Origin: Gonatopus flavifemur
Lineage: Eukaryota; Arthropoda; Insecta; Hymenoptera; Dryinidae
NCBI GenBank assembly: GCA_018340375.1
Contig: JAFFJZ010000002.1
Span: 62,242,001 to 62,306,000, forward strand
DNA length: 64,000 nt
Direction of reading: 5' to 3'
The translations under genes and the position numbers were made by a program. Shown piece by piece: positions 45,834 to 56,562 of this stretch. Position 1 is the first letter of the stretch. Each line of letters starts with the position of its first letter. The notes beneath the pieces were generated by a model. That model had not been told where the DNA came from. It was given only the letters and a program-made list of their open reading frames with translations, and did not search any database.

Positions 45834-45956
45834 CACTCTAGTAATCAATTTCTAGGCTGTCACAAGGCTTTAATAAGTCTTGAAAGTTCCTTACAAGTAC
45901 CTTGTGAGGCTTTGCAGGCCTAGAGAATAACTATAGTATACAGCGATTTTTGCTAG
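45834..45956. mobile_element. CCCTAGT-family fragment
   Basis: CCTGGTAGAAATCACTCTAG, GGCTGTCACAAGGC and the closing GGCCTAGAGAATAACTATAG match the segment in the 1.16-kb elements (around 29350-29460). The right end is lost. Confidence 0.5.
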
Positions 45957-46119
45957 ACACATTTTATAAGATTCACTTAAATTTGGCAGAATTCAATGGG
46001 TTTCCCCAATGGGTCATCCAGAATACGATCTTATCATTGATCCCCGAAGACAACTGGTGAGGTCAATGTATGAAAATATTTTATCATCCGATAAATGTTT
46101 GAATATCCCCAAGTGTGTA

Positions 46120-46630
46120 ATAACGGCGGGCCCAATCTAAGCCCAGGGTGGGTGCCCATGCTGCCCAACGTGGGGCCAAGTTGGGCAGACAAATGGGACC
46201 AACCCTGAGATGATAACATTGTTCCTAGCTTGGCTGTATTGCTTTACCCGAGGATTGGCAACACCATGGGCCTAACATGAACCCAAACTAGGCAAGCAAA
46301 ACTGTCCCTTCTTTTTTTTTTGAAATTGGAAAATTGCTGGGAAATTGAAAAGTGGGGCCAAAATTTATACACGCTGAGGATTGTACACACATGCTCGGGA
46401 TATAAATTCACACCAATCTTGGCCTAACGCTGGTCCAAAGGAGGGCCAAGTTCAAATGTGCCCGCACTAAGATTCATTATTTCCATTTTCTACCAACCAT
46501 AATTGTATGGAAAAGCACAACCGGGCCAAGATTGAGCCAACATGGACCCCATCGTCATTCCCCAATACTGGATTAAGGAGGATGGACCCAGCCTGGGGCC
46601 CATTGTCATCATAGGCAATACACGCTTGAG
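46120..46630. repeat. GC-richer GGGCCAAG/CTTGGCCC repeat block
   Basis: Dense GGGCCAAGTTGGGC, GGCCTAAC and TGGGCCC motifs in both orientations. It is similar in style to 22908-23925, with a stray piece near 49690-49730. It is probably a decayed DNA element with undefined borders. Confidence 0.4.
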
Positions 46631-48176
46631 TTGAATTTTGCACGGAAAAAAAATATCGAGAGAATTTTTGATTTGGAAAAACTCAAACCCGGGAAAGTGA
46701 TCTCGATTTACGTAGATTTAATTAGATCTTGCTAAATCAACAAAATGAAGAATGTAAATCTATTGAAATCTGAATGGATCTAGTGAGATATATGTAGATC
46801 TACGCAGATCTGAATCAACAAAAATCCCATGTCAATCTATTGCAACTTGCATGCATCAACTGCCTATTTCCTTCACTGTTATATGTTGTCTAAGAATTGA
46901 GTATTTTTGGAAAAAAATTAGAGCTCCATAAATCTGAGTGGATCTGCATAGACTTGGATTTCTCCATTGTTCAGATTTACATAGATACAATCCATTAGAT
47001 CCAGGGGAACGGTGGGTGGTATGGCCCGGCGATCGGTATGGCCCACTAACTGTTTCCAGGATCTGACGCTAGGTAGCAGCACGACACACTTTTGTTCACG
47101 GAGAGATTGTTTCTGTCTATCATGTGCGGAAACTTTATTTTTGTCAATACAGTCAAGTGTCAAGTGTGTTCAAAGAAATTTCACTTTTTCTATTTACTTG
47201 TTCTTGGTGTACTGTGTCGGCGAAACTTTGAGAAGTTCTGTACTGAAGTAGGTCAGATCATAAAATAATGTGTCATACTAGTATTGAACCCCCCTATCTA
47301 TAGAACACGTCTCATGAGTTTCAAGCGGTAATGTTTGTTTGTTTGGTTATGAACAATTTTTTTCGTCGAAATCTCGATCGGGCGGTATGGCCCACATTGA
47401 ATTCGGGTGGTATGGCCCACATTAACTCATTAGAGCTCATGCTGAAATGATGGGGGATATGGTCTTGATCACCGATGGAATCTTGGCAAACTCATACTAT
47501 GCCAAGTGAAATGAGAAACGTGTGTTTAACAACATTGTTTATAAATAAATTGGTCAAAAAACTTTCCATATCCACATTGCGATCGTCCATTGTTATAAAA
47601 AAAAAAAAAAAAAACCAATACGTGTTCTATTTTTTTATAACAAACAATCGCAATATCGATTCAGGGTACATGTTTTCCATGTATGTTTTTTCTTAGAATC
47701 GATTGGTGGGATCAGTTTTACCGAACACTTATTTCCAAAAAAATTGTTCAAACAATTCATTTATAAACAATGTTTTTACGCTTGCGTTTCACATGAAAAT
47801 TCGCTTCTCGATGCTATGCCAAGATTTCATTCCCGACCATATCCCCCATGGTTTCACTATGAGCTCTAATAGGTTAATCCCATACCTATAAAGGATGGAC
47901 CCAAGCACTTTATGCAGATATTATGGACAAATTATTTTATTATTGCGATAGATGTAAATTATCCAGTCCATAGTTTAAATAAGAGTTGAACAAACCATAT
48001 CCAATGTTTAAAACAAATAATTTTGTGTTGAAAAATATGTTTCCGTTGTAATTTACCGGGTTTTGGATGGCGGGCCATACCACCCGACACCGACAAATTT
48101 TTCATAAATTTATCTATGAACTAAAATTGTTCCTGATCTTTTATTTCACTAATGAAAATTTTTCCTTCAGGATGTA

Positions 48177-49488
48177 CGAGGTGTGTTCAAAAAGTAAGGT
48201 GACTTTGTATTTTTAAGAAAAAATATTTATTTATTTATCAATATTTATGTTGTCCCCTTCAAAGTAATCCCCCTCAGATACAATACACTTATGCCAACGG
48301 TTTTTCCAATCCTCAAAGCACTTCTCATAAGCACTTTTCGGTATAGCCTTGAACTCTTCCAGCGATGCAGTCTTTATCTCTTCAATCGTTGCAAATCTCC
48401 GTCCTTTCATAGGTCTCTTTAGTTTTGGGAACAAGAAAAAGTCACATGGGGTGAATATGGTGGCTGAGGCATGATTGTGGTGTTGTTTTTGGCCAAAAAA
48501 TCTCTCACAAGCAAAGATGAGTGAGCAGGGGCATTATCGTGATGCAAAAGCCATGAATTATTTTTCCACAATTCTGGACGTTTTCTTCGTATTGCTCCTC
48601 GCAAACGGCGCATGACTTCAAGATAATACTGTTTATTGACCGTACGACCATATGGTAAGAACTCCTGATGCACCACGCCATGGTAATCGAAGAAAACAGT
48701 GAGCAAAACTTTGACATTTGATCGAACTTGGCATGCTTTTTTCGGTCTTGGCTCATCTGGGGTCTTCCATTGGGACGATTGGACTTTGGTTTCGACATCA
48801 TAACCATATACCCATGATTCGTCACCAGTTATGACCCTTTTGAGTAAATCTGGGTCGTCGTTGACGTCATTCAACAGTTCTTGAGCGATGCTCATGCGAC
48901 GGTTCTTTTGGTCAAAATTTAGCAATTTCGGAACAAACTTCGCTGACACACGTCTCATGCCCAAAACGTTAGAAAAAATTTCATGGCACGAGCCAAGCGA
49001 TAAACCAACATCCTCAGCAACTTCTCTGATAGTGATTCGACGATTTTCCAAAACAATTTTCTTCACTGCTTGAACGTTTTCATCAGTTGTTGACGTGCTT
49101 GGGCGTCCAGAGCGAGGCTCGTCATTGGCATCTTCCCGGCCATCTTGGAAGAGTTTGTACCACTTGTAAACATTTTTTTTACTCAGAACAGTTTCACCGT
49201 ATGCTACTGTCAACATGTTAAGTGTTTCGGAGCACTTTATTTTATTTTTTACACAAAATTTGATGCAAATCCTTTGATCCATATTTTTCGATAGCAAGAA
49301 ATCGCCGAGCACGCAAAACACTTATAACCTTCACGCCTCTCACAACCAAACAAAAAATGCTATACACTTGAAACTTGGTACAGATGTTCGGGAAGAGTGT
49401 GCCAACATAACAAAACAAAAAAATCGATAATCGAAAGTACGTTGCCCGCGAAATTTGAAAAGTCACCTTACTTTTTGAACACACCTCG
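48177..49488 (-). mobile_element. Mariner element 2, TA duplication
   Basis: The 1312-bp element has identical 29-bp TIRs beginning CGAGGTGTGTTCAAAAAGTA. TA flanks both ends (48175-48176 and 49489-49490). It lies inside the 47005-49602 foldback. It is unrelated in sequence to mariner 1 beyond the shared catalytic plan. Confidence 0.95.
48231..49282 (-). pseudogene. Mariner transposase, about 10-bp deletion in catalytic core
   Basis: It mediates mariner transposition at TA. I choose the Met at 49282 (MDQRICIKFC); 13 further codons are open upstream. Residues 1-110 form the paired helix-turn-helix region, KFVPKL (about 115-120) the linker. The catalytic residues are D154 (ITGDESW) and D249 (LLHHDNAPAH). 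The usual SPDLAPCD block is cut: after QPPYSP a deletion near 48449 removes about 10 bp and shifts the frame. The third aspartate codon and FFLFPKLKRPMKG through the C-terminus remain in another frame, ending at 48231. Loss of part of the DD34D block makes it inactive. The subfamily is uncertain and differs from the irritans-like copy at 12 kb. Confidence 0.9.
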
Positions 49489-49771
49489 TATGTGAGGAAA
49501 ATACTCCAAAAAGTCGTAGCCCACATCGTAGCGACATTCTTCTACTCTGGAGTGGTTTTTTCTCAGTTTTTCCTTAAAAGGGCCATACCACCCGCCGTTC
49601 CCATAAATTAATTTTCCCCAGGAAGCGATAAAATTATTCGTCAATGTTCGAAGAAGTTTCCCTGAAATTTTCAAACCAATTGATCCAAAATTGGCTGGCC
49701 CGGGCCAAGAAATAAACAAAATTGGCCCCACATTCTTGCATACATGGCTACGATACATGACGCTATATATA

Positions 49772-50007
49772 CACCGAGTAATTTTATATTTGAATTTATT
49801 TGAATTGACTCAACTTTATTTGAGTCAACTGACTTTTTGTTCAAATATGAACCTACTAGAGTTTTACTTGGATCAAATAAAAAATTTATCTCATCCAAAT
49901 AAATTCTCATTCATTTCAAATGAAATTTACTTGAATTGAGGAATATTTCATTGGGTGAAATCAAATGTCCAGTAGGTTCATATTCAAGTAAACCATCTTT
50001 CTGGGTG
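49772..50007. mobile_element. Possible CACCGAG/CACCCAG MITE
   Basis: CACCGAGTAATTTTATATTT at the left and ATCTTTCTGGGTG at the right, with TATGAACCTACTAGAG and its complement inside. The flanks TA and CA differ, so support is moderate. Confidence 0.4.
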
Positions 50008-50025
50008 CATGCTTGATGGTTCATA

Positions 50026-50188
50026 CACTGCAAACTGGAGTGTCTTAAAATTGGCTACAAGAAAACAGATAATATGTGTAAATGTGTGTTCAACACGGAT
50101 AAACCGTGTATAATGACACTGTTTATCCGTGCTCACATACATTATCCGTGTTCTTGTAGTCAATTTTAACACACTTCAGTTTGCAGTG
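50026..50188. mobile_element. Palindromic CAC-type MITE (CACTGCAAACT), TA duplication
   Basis: CACTGCAAACTGGAGTGTCT pairs with CACTTCAGTTTGCAGTG; TA/TA flanks. The arms hold ACACGGATAA and TACAAGAACACGG. Confidence 0.8.
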
Positions 50189-50553
50189 TAAGCAAGCGCA
50201 TTACGGTGAACATTGTTCAATATTTCTCATAGTTTTTACTCAATTGATTCCAAAATTCTAAGGCCACTTCTTCGAACATGAACAAACAACTTTGTCGCTT
50301 TTAGTTTTTCCCAGTCGAAAATTATGTCAATACTTTTCTCCGTGGAAACTCGAAAGTGTCGGGTCTTCATTTGAAAACTGACCGAAATGCAGCGTATTCC
50401 ATTATGTAACGATTGTTTTGGTGCTTACTTCACACCGGAATAGGCTACTTTCTGCTAATTTTGACTTCGTCTTAGATTCAGTCACATGTGCACTGCTAAA
50501 CAAAACATGTAAACTGCTATACAAATATTGTATCATATCAATACATGTAGCCA

Positions 50554-50729
50554 TCCCAGGTAAAAATGAAGCGTTGAAGCACGACGGAAGCGCGACGAAA
50601 GCGCAAGCGAAGAGTCATCTAAGCGTAACAAAGAGTCACCTAAGCGTAATTTAGGAGAGAATTGGAACATTTTCACGTTTCATTTGTTTCAGTCTCCGCT
50701 TCCTCCACTTTTGGATTTTTACCAGGGAT
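50554..50729. mobile_element. TCCCAGGTAAAAAT inverted-end element
   Basis: TCCCAGGTAAAAATGAAGCG pairs with GGATTTTTACCAGGGA. The interior repeats AAGCG and CACCTAAGCG. The ends resemble those of 22908-23925. The flank duplication is not clear. Confidence 0.5.
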
Positions 50730-50734
50730 ATCTG

Positions 50735-52310
50735 TTTATATCTGTGTTACAAAACTAAGGATCAGCGTTGATACAAAATTCATGTCATAGCCTGTTACGA
50801 AATTTAATATCATTTTTGATACAAGATTCAGTATTCCGTATTATTCTTAACAGTACATAACATAAACTCAAGTCTTTTTTTTACCGTGTACTATCCCCTG
50901 ATAGCATAACTTACTCCAAAATCATTCGAAGATAGTTCTCAAACACTCTTGAGAATGCGTTTCGAATACTTTTGGAACGAGTGTGCTGTATGAAACTCTT
51001 CGTTTCCACTTGATTTTAGTTCCCATTTCCATCGGGGTATACTCACGAGGTATGTAAATCCTTGCAAATTCATTAGACTCTCCCGTACGAAATACTACAA
51101 TCTATGAGAATAGGCATGCATGATTTGAAAACACGATTAATTAACCTTGGATAATATCATGATTATAACCATTGATGTTGATTTGACAGATGATCAATGC
51201 AACTGTAAAGTAACGGACGTCATTCGAGATAATGAGTTCTGCTTGATTGACGCAAAAAACGAAAGAGTTGTTACTTATTCAACGATCAAATTGTCACTAA
51301 ATATTTGTATTCAAACATGAATCAGATTTTTCATAATGCGCGTTACGATATCAATTTCCTCCTTTCATGCGAATAACCAAAAAGACGCACAGATGTGCGA
51401 ACGATTTTTTTTTCAATCATTCAGTACGCAGATTTGATAAAATGAAATAAACGATGCTTCTAGAGAGGAACCGTAAAGTTTCATTCTTGATATCTAATCT
51501 TACAATCCAATCCCAATTCTGTCCACGAATATCATTTGATGAATTCGAAGTTTATTTTCACAATCAATATTCCTTGGAAGAATTCCGGAATAATAATCTT
51601 CAGACAAAACATTTTCTTCGAATTATTATTCTAAAAAGATTGATATCGATTCGTTGGTTCAAGACTTTCTGCTCAGTGGACGTAAGGATATCTTTACACA
51701 TAAGTTTATCATATCCATTGAACTTTTATGGTGATGTATGTTGTTCTTTTCGTCCTGCGAACAGTTCTTCCCGTATATTATCAATATTATGATCAACCCA
51801 ATTCCCCGCTCAGATTTCCTTCTTGAAATCTTTTCTTGTTAATGCCGATTCGTTATGATCCTTCTGCGAAATCCACAACGGAAAGATGGACGTTTACGAG
51901 CACTTGTATCAGATCTAGGTTTATTTCTCAATCAAAAGAAGAGCTTTCCACCCCAATGTATCCAAGTGCAACTTCGTGCATTCAAATTGCGGCATTAAAA
52001 TTTTACGAGCTTCTTTATGATTTTAAGATCTTTTGAATGGAAAAGTTTCACAACGTTTCAATAAATGTAAACCGTGTGGGATAAAAAAAAAGAATTGAAG
52101 ACGTTGTAAAAAGAATACATGTAATCATCTGACAAATTGATTGTAGTTCTTTGGAACAAATTAATTCTGAAGGGACACTATGTTTTATGGAAGAAGGACA
52201 TGATTTCATGAATAATTTATCGATTATCATCGAAATGGATTGGATTTCAAGAGAAATGCTATAATTCTGTTCAAACATCGAGACTTTTTCAATTTTTTAT
52301 ATTTATTTAT
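50735..52310. other. No recognised feature
   Basis: ORFs at 51454-51792 (112 codons) and 51836-52036 (66 codons) are unrecognised, and no repeat or domain supports them. Confidence 0.4.
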
Positions 52311-52559
52311 GAATATACCCAATAAACATGAACTTCTTCCAGATATCTTGAAGGTATCTTTTGAAAGACATCTACAAGACATATCAAAAAAACATCTTGA
52401 AGATATCTTTCAATAGATGTGTTTAAGATGTTTTGCCAAATGTATCTCTACCCAGAAAACAAAACGAACGAGTCCACGATCGCTCAATCTGATGGACATA
52501 ATGATGCATGAACAATTGACCAATGGTTGTACTATCAGAATGGCTAATGCGTGAATTAA

Positions 52560-52657
52560 CCCTAAACAGGACACTTCGTCGCATATCCGTAGTCTCCACG
52601 GAGATAGGTGATATCTACGTGGAGACCACGGAGATGCGAAGGAGTGTCCTGTTAGGG
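52560..52657. mobile_element. CCC-type MITE (CCCTAAACAGGACAC), AA duplication
   Basis: This 98-bp palindrome begins CCCTAAACAGGACACTTCGT and ends AGTGTCCTGTTAGGG, flanked by AA/AA. The inner CTCCACGGAG and ATATCTACGTGGAG motifs resemble the 41788-41934 family. Confidence 0.7.
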
Positions 52658-53018
52658 AATACTATCAATTATTGTACAATCATTGATGCACAACAGTTGC
52701 AGTAGTCTTCAATGCATGCATCATTGGTCAATAATGTTTTGCCTTATCATATAGTTAATTGTAAAATCGTGAACGACTTCAAAGTGTACATGATTGTACA
52801 ATTATTGAACCACTTTGTTTTCTAGGTAAGATCAGCCGTTTTGAGGTTATGAGTGCATATGGATAACACTTCGAATGTCTTTGTTCACAATCAAATTGCA
52901 AAGAAGGTGAATTCGTTCATAAATTAGAAGCTTGAATAATCCATGTAAATACTAACGAATCCTGTGAAAAGTACGATTTTGTAACCTTGCAGTGCTAGCA
53001 CTAAAAGTAGCGAATCTC

Positions 53019-53292
53019 CACGGAAAAAATTAGTGACCTGAATTTTCGTTGACTAGTATGTCACTTTGGGACGGAGCACAAGTTCTAAAAGAATTCGTAC
53101 AATGGATTTTAATAATTCGTTGACTCTTCCCATTATTTCGACGATCAAAATGGAAAGTGAATTCCATTGGTGAAACAATGAACAAGGTCAACGATTTATT
53201 AAAATCCAGTGTACGAATTCTTCTCAAATTTGTGCTCCGTTCAAAAGTGACATACTAGTCAACGAAAATTTGGATCATTAATTTTTTTCGTG
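53019..53292. mobile_element. CAC-type MITE, TC duplication
   Basis: CACGGAAAAAATTAGTGACC pairs with GATCATTAATTTTTTTCGTG. The arms continue TTTTCGTTGACTAGTATGTC and GGAGCACAA. TC/TC flanks. Confidence 0.8.
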
Positions 53293-53668
53293 TCCAAGTC
53301 ACAATATTTTACGATTTATCGAACTTCTTACGCTGAATTTTATGTACAGCCTTCGTGTACGGTGATTTTATCAAATTCTCATTCCACATTCACTGATAAG
53401 TTGTTTTTCAATAACAGTGAGAAGAAAATACTTTGAAGATATCTATGATATTCATCAGACACTAACGATCACTGGATCATGTACTTCAATATATTTCACC
53501 AAATTCATTGAACTGTTCAAGTTTTAAGCACAATCAACTTATCTTCTATTTGTATATGTAATAACCACCTTGTTCAAAAGATCACTTCGACTCTGAAAAT
53601 ATACACCGCTGACATTATATCTTGCTATGTCATATTGACAATTATGAGCACCGTCATCAAATTGTCCG

Positions 53669-53740
53669 TATGGCTCAGGTCATTGAAGCGTAGATACGTT
53701 GTGGAATGTCCGGGTTCGAATCTCGCAACTCCAAGAATCC
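53669..53740 (+). mobile_element. Possible tRNA-derived SINE head
   Basis: TGGCTCAGGTCATTGAAGC could be an A-box region, and GGGTTCGAATCTCGC is a strong B box about 45 bp on. A purine-rich tract follows (to about 53815). The arms do not fold as a normal tRNA. Confidence 0.35.
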
Positions 53741-54280
53741 GCAACGGAGTTAAATTTGTAGGACTGAGAGGGGACTCAAAAGAAAAGAAAGGAGGAAGAA
53801 GAAAAAGGGGGGAGAATTTTTTGTATGCACAATTCAAGATTTTTCTAAGATATCTTTATGAATTCTTGAGGACATTTTTAAGACTTGATCGAATACGTCT
53901 AAAACATATCTACCGCAAGACCTTTTTGAGATATCTTAAACTTGTCGAAATCCGTCGCGTAAGACATCTTTCAGATTTCTAAAAGAAATCTTCGAGACAT
54001 TTTTGCAAGACATCTTTCAAAATTGCGAGATATCTTTCAGATATCTGAAAGATGTCTTTTTGTTTGATTGGGTATCCACCATTCGTCTTCCCGTATAGAA
54101 TAGTGGTTATTTTACCGAAATATCAAATATATGTTGAAGATTGATATACATATACTGACATTCAGACAATATTTATCTCAGAAACTAAACAGGTTGAAAT
54201 TTTGTTTCATGCTTTTTATAATTTTCGAAATTGATAGATGGGAAAAAATTTTCAAACCGAAAATACAACTGTTCGTGTGA

Positions 54281-54661
54281 TAGGGAAGGGGGGCCTCAAT
54301 AACTTTTTGTATTTGAAGTACTTTTTGTTGTTGAGAAATTTTTATAGTTGAGTTTAGTATGGGATTATTACAACCGAGTAACAGACTGACTTTTGACGAA
54401 ATTTCCTCTGAGGTCTCGCAGTAGATGTGATCAGCATTCTATTGTTCTCTGATAGTAAAGTTATGTCCTTCTCAGTGAAATCCGACGGGAGTCTGTTCCT
54501 CAGTCGTAGTGATCTCATACTGAATTCAACAACAACAACTTTTTCTTCGTGAAAGTTTTTTTAAATTTGACGTTCAATATCTCCATTTTATGAGAATAGC
54601 AAAGTACTGAATAGAAAAAAGTATTCGAAGTACAAAAAGTAACTGAGGCTGCCCATCTCTG
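54281..54661. mobile_element. hAT-like MITE carrying a CAC-type MITE
   Basis: The ends read TAGGGAAGGGGGGCCTCAAT and, from the right, CAGAGATGGGCAGCCTCAGT, followed by ACTTTTTGTA in both. The flanks TCGTGTGA and TCATGTGG match at six of eight positions, an aged 8-bp duplication. It encloses a GAGGAACAGACTGA-family copy. Confidence 0.6.
54330..54551. mobile_element. GAGGAACAGACTGA-family MITE, copy 3
   Basis: ACCGAGTAACAGACTGACTT and GAGTCTGTTCCTCAGTCGTA match 27162-27353. The right end is CTTTTTCTTCGTG; the left end is degraded. Confidence 0.55.
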
Positions 54662-54669
54662 TCATGTGG

Positions 54670-55130
54670 TTAAATTAGTGCCTCAACTCTCATTAAACCT
54701 TTCATTGAGCCATGAAATATGAACTGCATTCACTTGAATACGCTTTTGCGCATCTTATCAATGATAAATATATAGTACTCGTTTAATCGTATTCGGTGAC
54801 AATACGCTGTAAGAAATATTCAATGATGTGTGTTAGACATTTCAATTATACGATCAAATATTATAAATCAATAAGTGATTCCATTAACTTCATGAATCGT
54901 ATGAAATTTGTGGTCTCCAGTACAATGATAAATAGACTGCGGAAATTTATGCTAATATAGATTCTTCATGTTGCATATTTTCTACAGATTCTGCGTAAAA
55001 GATAAGAAACAATATCTAGCATCTTTCCAATTGGGAAACAACCATATAACGTCCTATTTCATGTCATTGTTGCTAAATATGCATGAGATATGTAACATGA
55101 GAAATCTATATTTACATGAACTCCCGCAAT
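54670..55130. other. No recognised feature
   Basis: AT-rich, with an unrecognised 62-codon ORF at 54968-55156. Confidence 0.5.
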
Positions 55131-55344
55131 CTACCCTGGTGGAAAAATTTCACTGAAAAACACTAAGATTTTCAGTGAAGAGTTTTTCAGATGATTTCAG
55201 AAGTGTTCATAGTTTTTCAGAGAGTTTCAGTGATTTTCAGAAGAATTCGAAGTTTTTCAGAGATTTTCATAAATAATGTACACTGAAAGGAAAACGACCT
55301 GGTTGAAACATTCGTGGTCGCAAAAAGTTGAAATCTGGTTCGAC

Positions 55345-56006
55345 CAGTGATGTGAAATGACCGGTCATGAAAAATTCAGACATGTCATGGTCATTATGAC
55401 CGTCATGTGACCGTCATTGACGGTCAGATTTTTCACAGTTTGTAAGTGAAAATGACCGTCAAAAAATTATCTGACTGGTCATGACCAGACAATTAATAAT
55501 TTTTATTAAACTTTCTTCAATAAAAATCTCGAATATGTTTTATTACAAATCATGGTTATCTGTTTACAAAATAATGATAATAAAATGAATATTTATATGT
55601 AGTTCTACACGGAAAAAAAGGAATCGTTGCAGCAGCTACTCGCGTAGACGATTTTTGACCATCTACGTAAAATAGTTTCGGCAACTGCTTATTAGTAGAT
55701 GGTCGAAAATCGTCTACGTGAGTAGCTGCTACAGCTATTCCTTTTTTCGTGTAAGTATATCAACTCAAAATTAAATTGTCCATCAAGGTTCCGGAGTTCA
55801 ATATATTCTTAAAACCTTACAACATTATTGAAGTACGTCCCGCTGCACTAGATCACTTTAGATGTTAGTTTGACCGTCAAAAATTTTTCTGACTGGTCAG
55901 TGTGACCTGACCGTCAAAACTGACAAAAATTGTTCTCGTCAAGTGACAGTCATGACCGTCACATGATCAGTCATTTGACCGGTCATTTGACGGGCTCACA
56001 TCACTG
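55345..56006. mobile_element. hAT-like element (third shell), GGTTCGAC duplication
   Basis: CAGTGATGTGAAATGACCGG and the right end (CTCACATCACTG) pair. The exact 8-bp duplication GGTTCGAC lies at 55337-55344 and 56007-56014. CAGTG ends and 8 bp are classic hAT. Many TGACCGTCA/TGACGGTCA motifs crowd both subterminal regions. No transposase. Confidence 0.9.
55608..55751. mobile_element. AGTAGTTG-family CAC-type MITE (innermost), TA duplication
   Basis: CACGGAAAAAAAGGAATCGT pairs with CTATTCCTTTTTTCGTG. GTAGACGATTTTTGACCATC and its complement lie inside. TA/TA flanks. It belongs with 21250-21424 and 28720-30143. Confidence 0.85.
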
Positions 56007-56562
56007 GGTTCGACTCACCAAGAAATGTGATTGTGATGTCCAGAAACAGTGGTTGAAGCCAAAATTAACTACATTTTCCAGGTTATCCCACCAAGGAAAG
56101 AATCTGGTTTTTCTAACCTGAAAAATGCAGATAATTTGTGCTTCAACCATTTTTTCTGGACATCACAATCACATTTCCTGGTGGATCGAACTAGATTTCA
56201 AGTTATTGTGACCACGAATGTTTCAACAAGGTCGTTTTTCTGTCAGTGTATTCAGAAAAATTTTTAGTGGAAAAGCATGCTCCATAATTCAGAGTTTTTC
56301 CGAATTTTTCCGAGATTTTCAGAGTTGTTCAAGATTTTCCAGATTTAGAAAGATTTCATAGGTTTCCGAAGTTTTTCAGAAGCTTTTGGGTTTTTCCAGT
56401 GATTTTCAGAGTTTTGCAGTGAGCTTCAAGGAGATTTTCAGAAATTTTCAGAGAAACTTATCCCACCAGGGTATAATGATAAACTTTTATAAAAGATCAC
56501 AGTTTCACAACCTACAAACGATTTTTAATACCTTTATTTCTTTCGATGAATAAAATGATATA

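Larger units (their letters stand above)
47005..49602. mobile_element. Foldback with GGTATGGCCC repeats, split by mariner 2
   Basis: The outer ends GGGAACGGTGGGTGGTATGG and CCATACCACCCGCCGTTCCC pair. GGTATGGCCCAC recurs at about 47027, 47382 and 47410 and, inverted, near 48073. The arms 47400-47570 and 47740-47880 pair (CATGAGCTCTAAT, GGGGGATATGGTC, TGTTTATAAAT) around an A run at about 47597-47614. Without the mariner it is about 1.28 kb. The flanking duplication is not clear. Confidence 0.6.
52318..54072. mobile_element. CCC-type element (CCCAAT) with AGATATCTT motifs
   Basis: CCCAATAAACATGAACTTCT and the right end read inward (CCCAATCAAACAAAAAGACA) match loosely. TA/TA flanks. GATATCTTGAAG, GACATCTTTC and AAGATATC recur in 52340-52450 and 53830-54060. 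It contains 52560-52657, 53019-53292 and a SINE-like piece. Confidence 0.55.
55281..56248. mobile_element. CAC-type MITE (second shell), TA duplication
   Basis: CACTGAAAGGAAAACGACCT pairs with AGGTCGTTTTTCTGTCAGTG. The arms continue for about 100 bp (GTTGAAACATTCGTGGTC, AATGTGATTGTGATGTCCAG). TA/TA flanks. A hAT element (55345-56006) interrupts the left arm. Confidence 0.85.
55134..56471. mobile_element. CCC-type element (CCCTGGTGG), outer shell of a four-level nest
   Basis: CCCTGGTGGAAAAATTTCAC pairs with GAAACTTATCCCACCAGGG; TA/TA flanks. The interior is TTTTCAGAG/AGTTTTTCAG short-motif repeats, resembling the fill of 33136-34695. It is split by 55281-56248. Confidence 0.8.

Noticed and set aside
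48419..49321. Host SETMAR-like domesticated transposase
   Set aside because: Perfect TIRs, TA flanks and a disrupted catalytic core show an ordinary dead mariner copy; no SET domain or host exons are nearby.
51454..52036. Two adjacent plus-strand ORFs (112 and 66 codons)
   Set aside because: No recognisable domain, no splice context that I can support, and of a length expected by chance over this span.
53669..53740. Possible functional tRNA gene
   Set aside because: The B box is good but the acceptor, D and anticodon arms do not pair.
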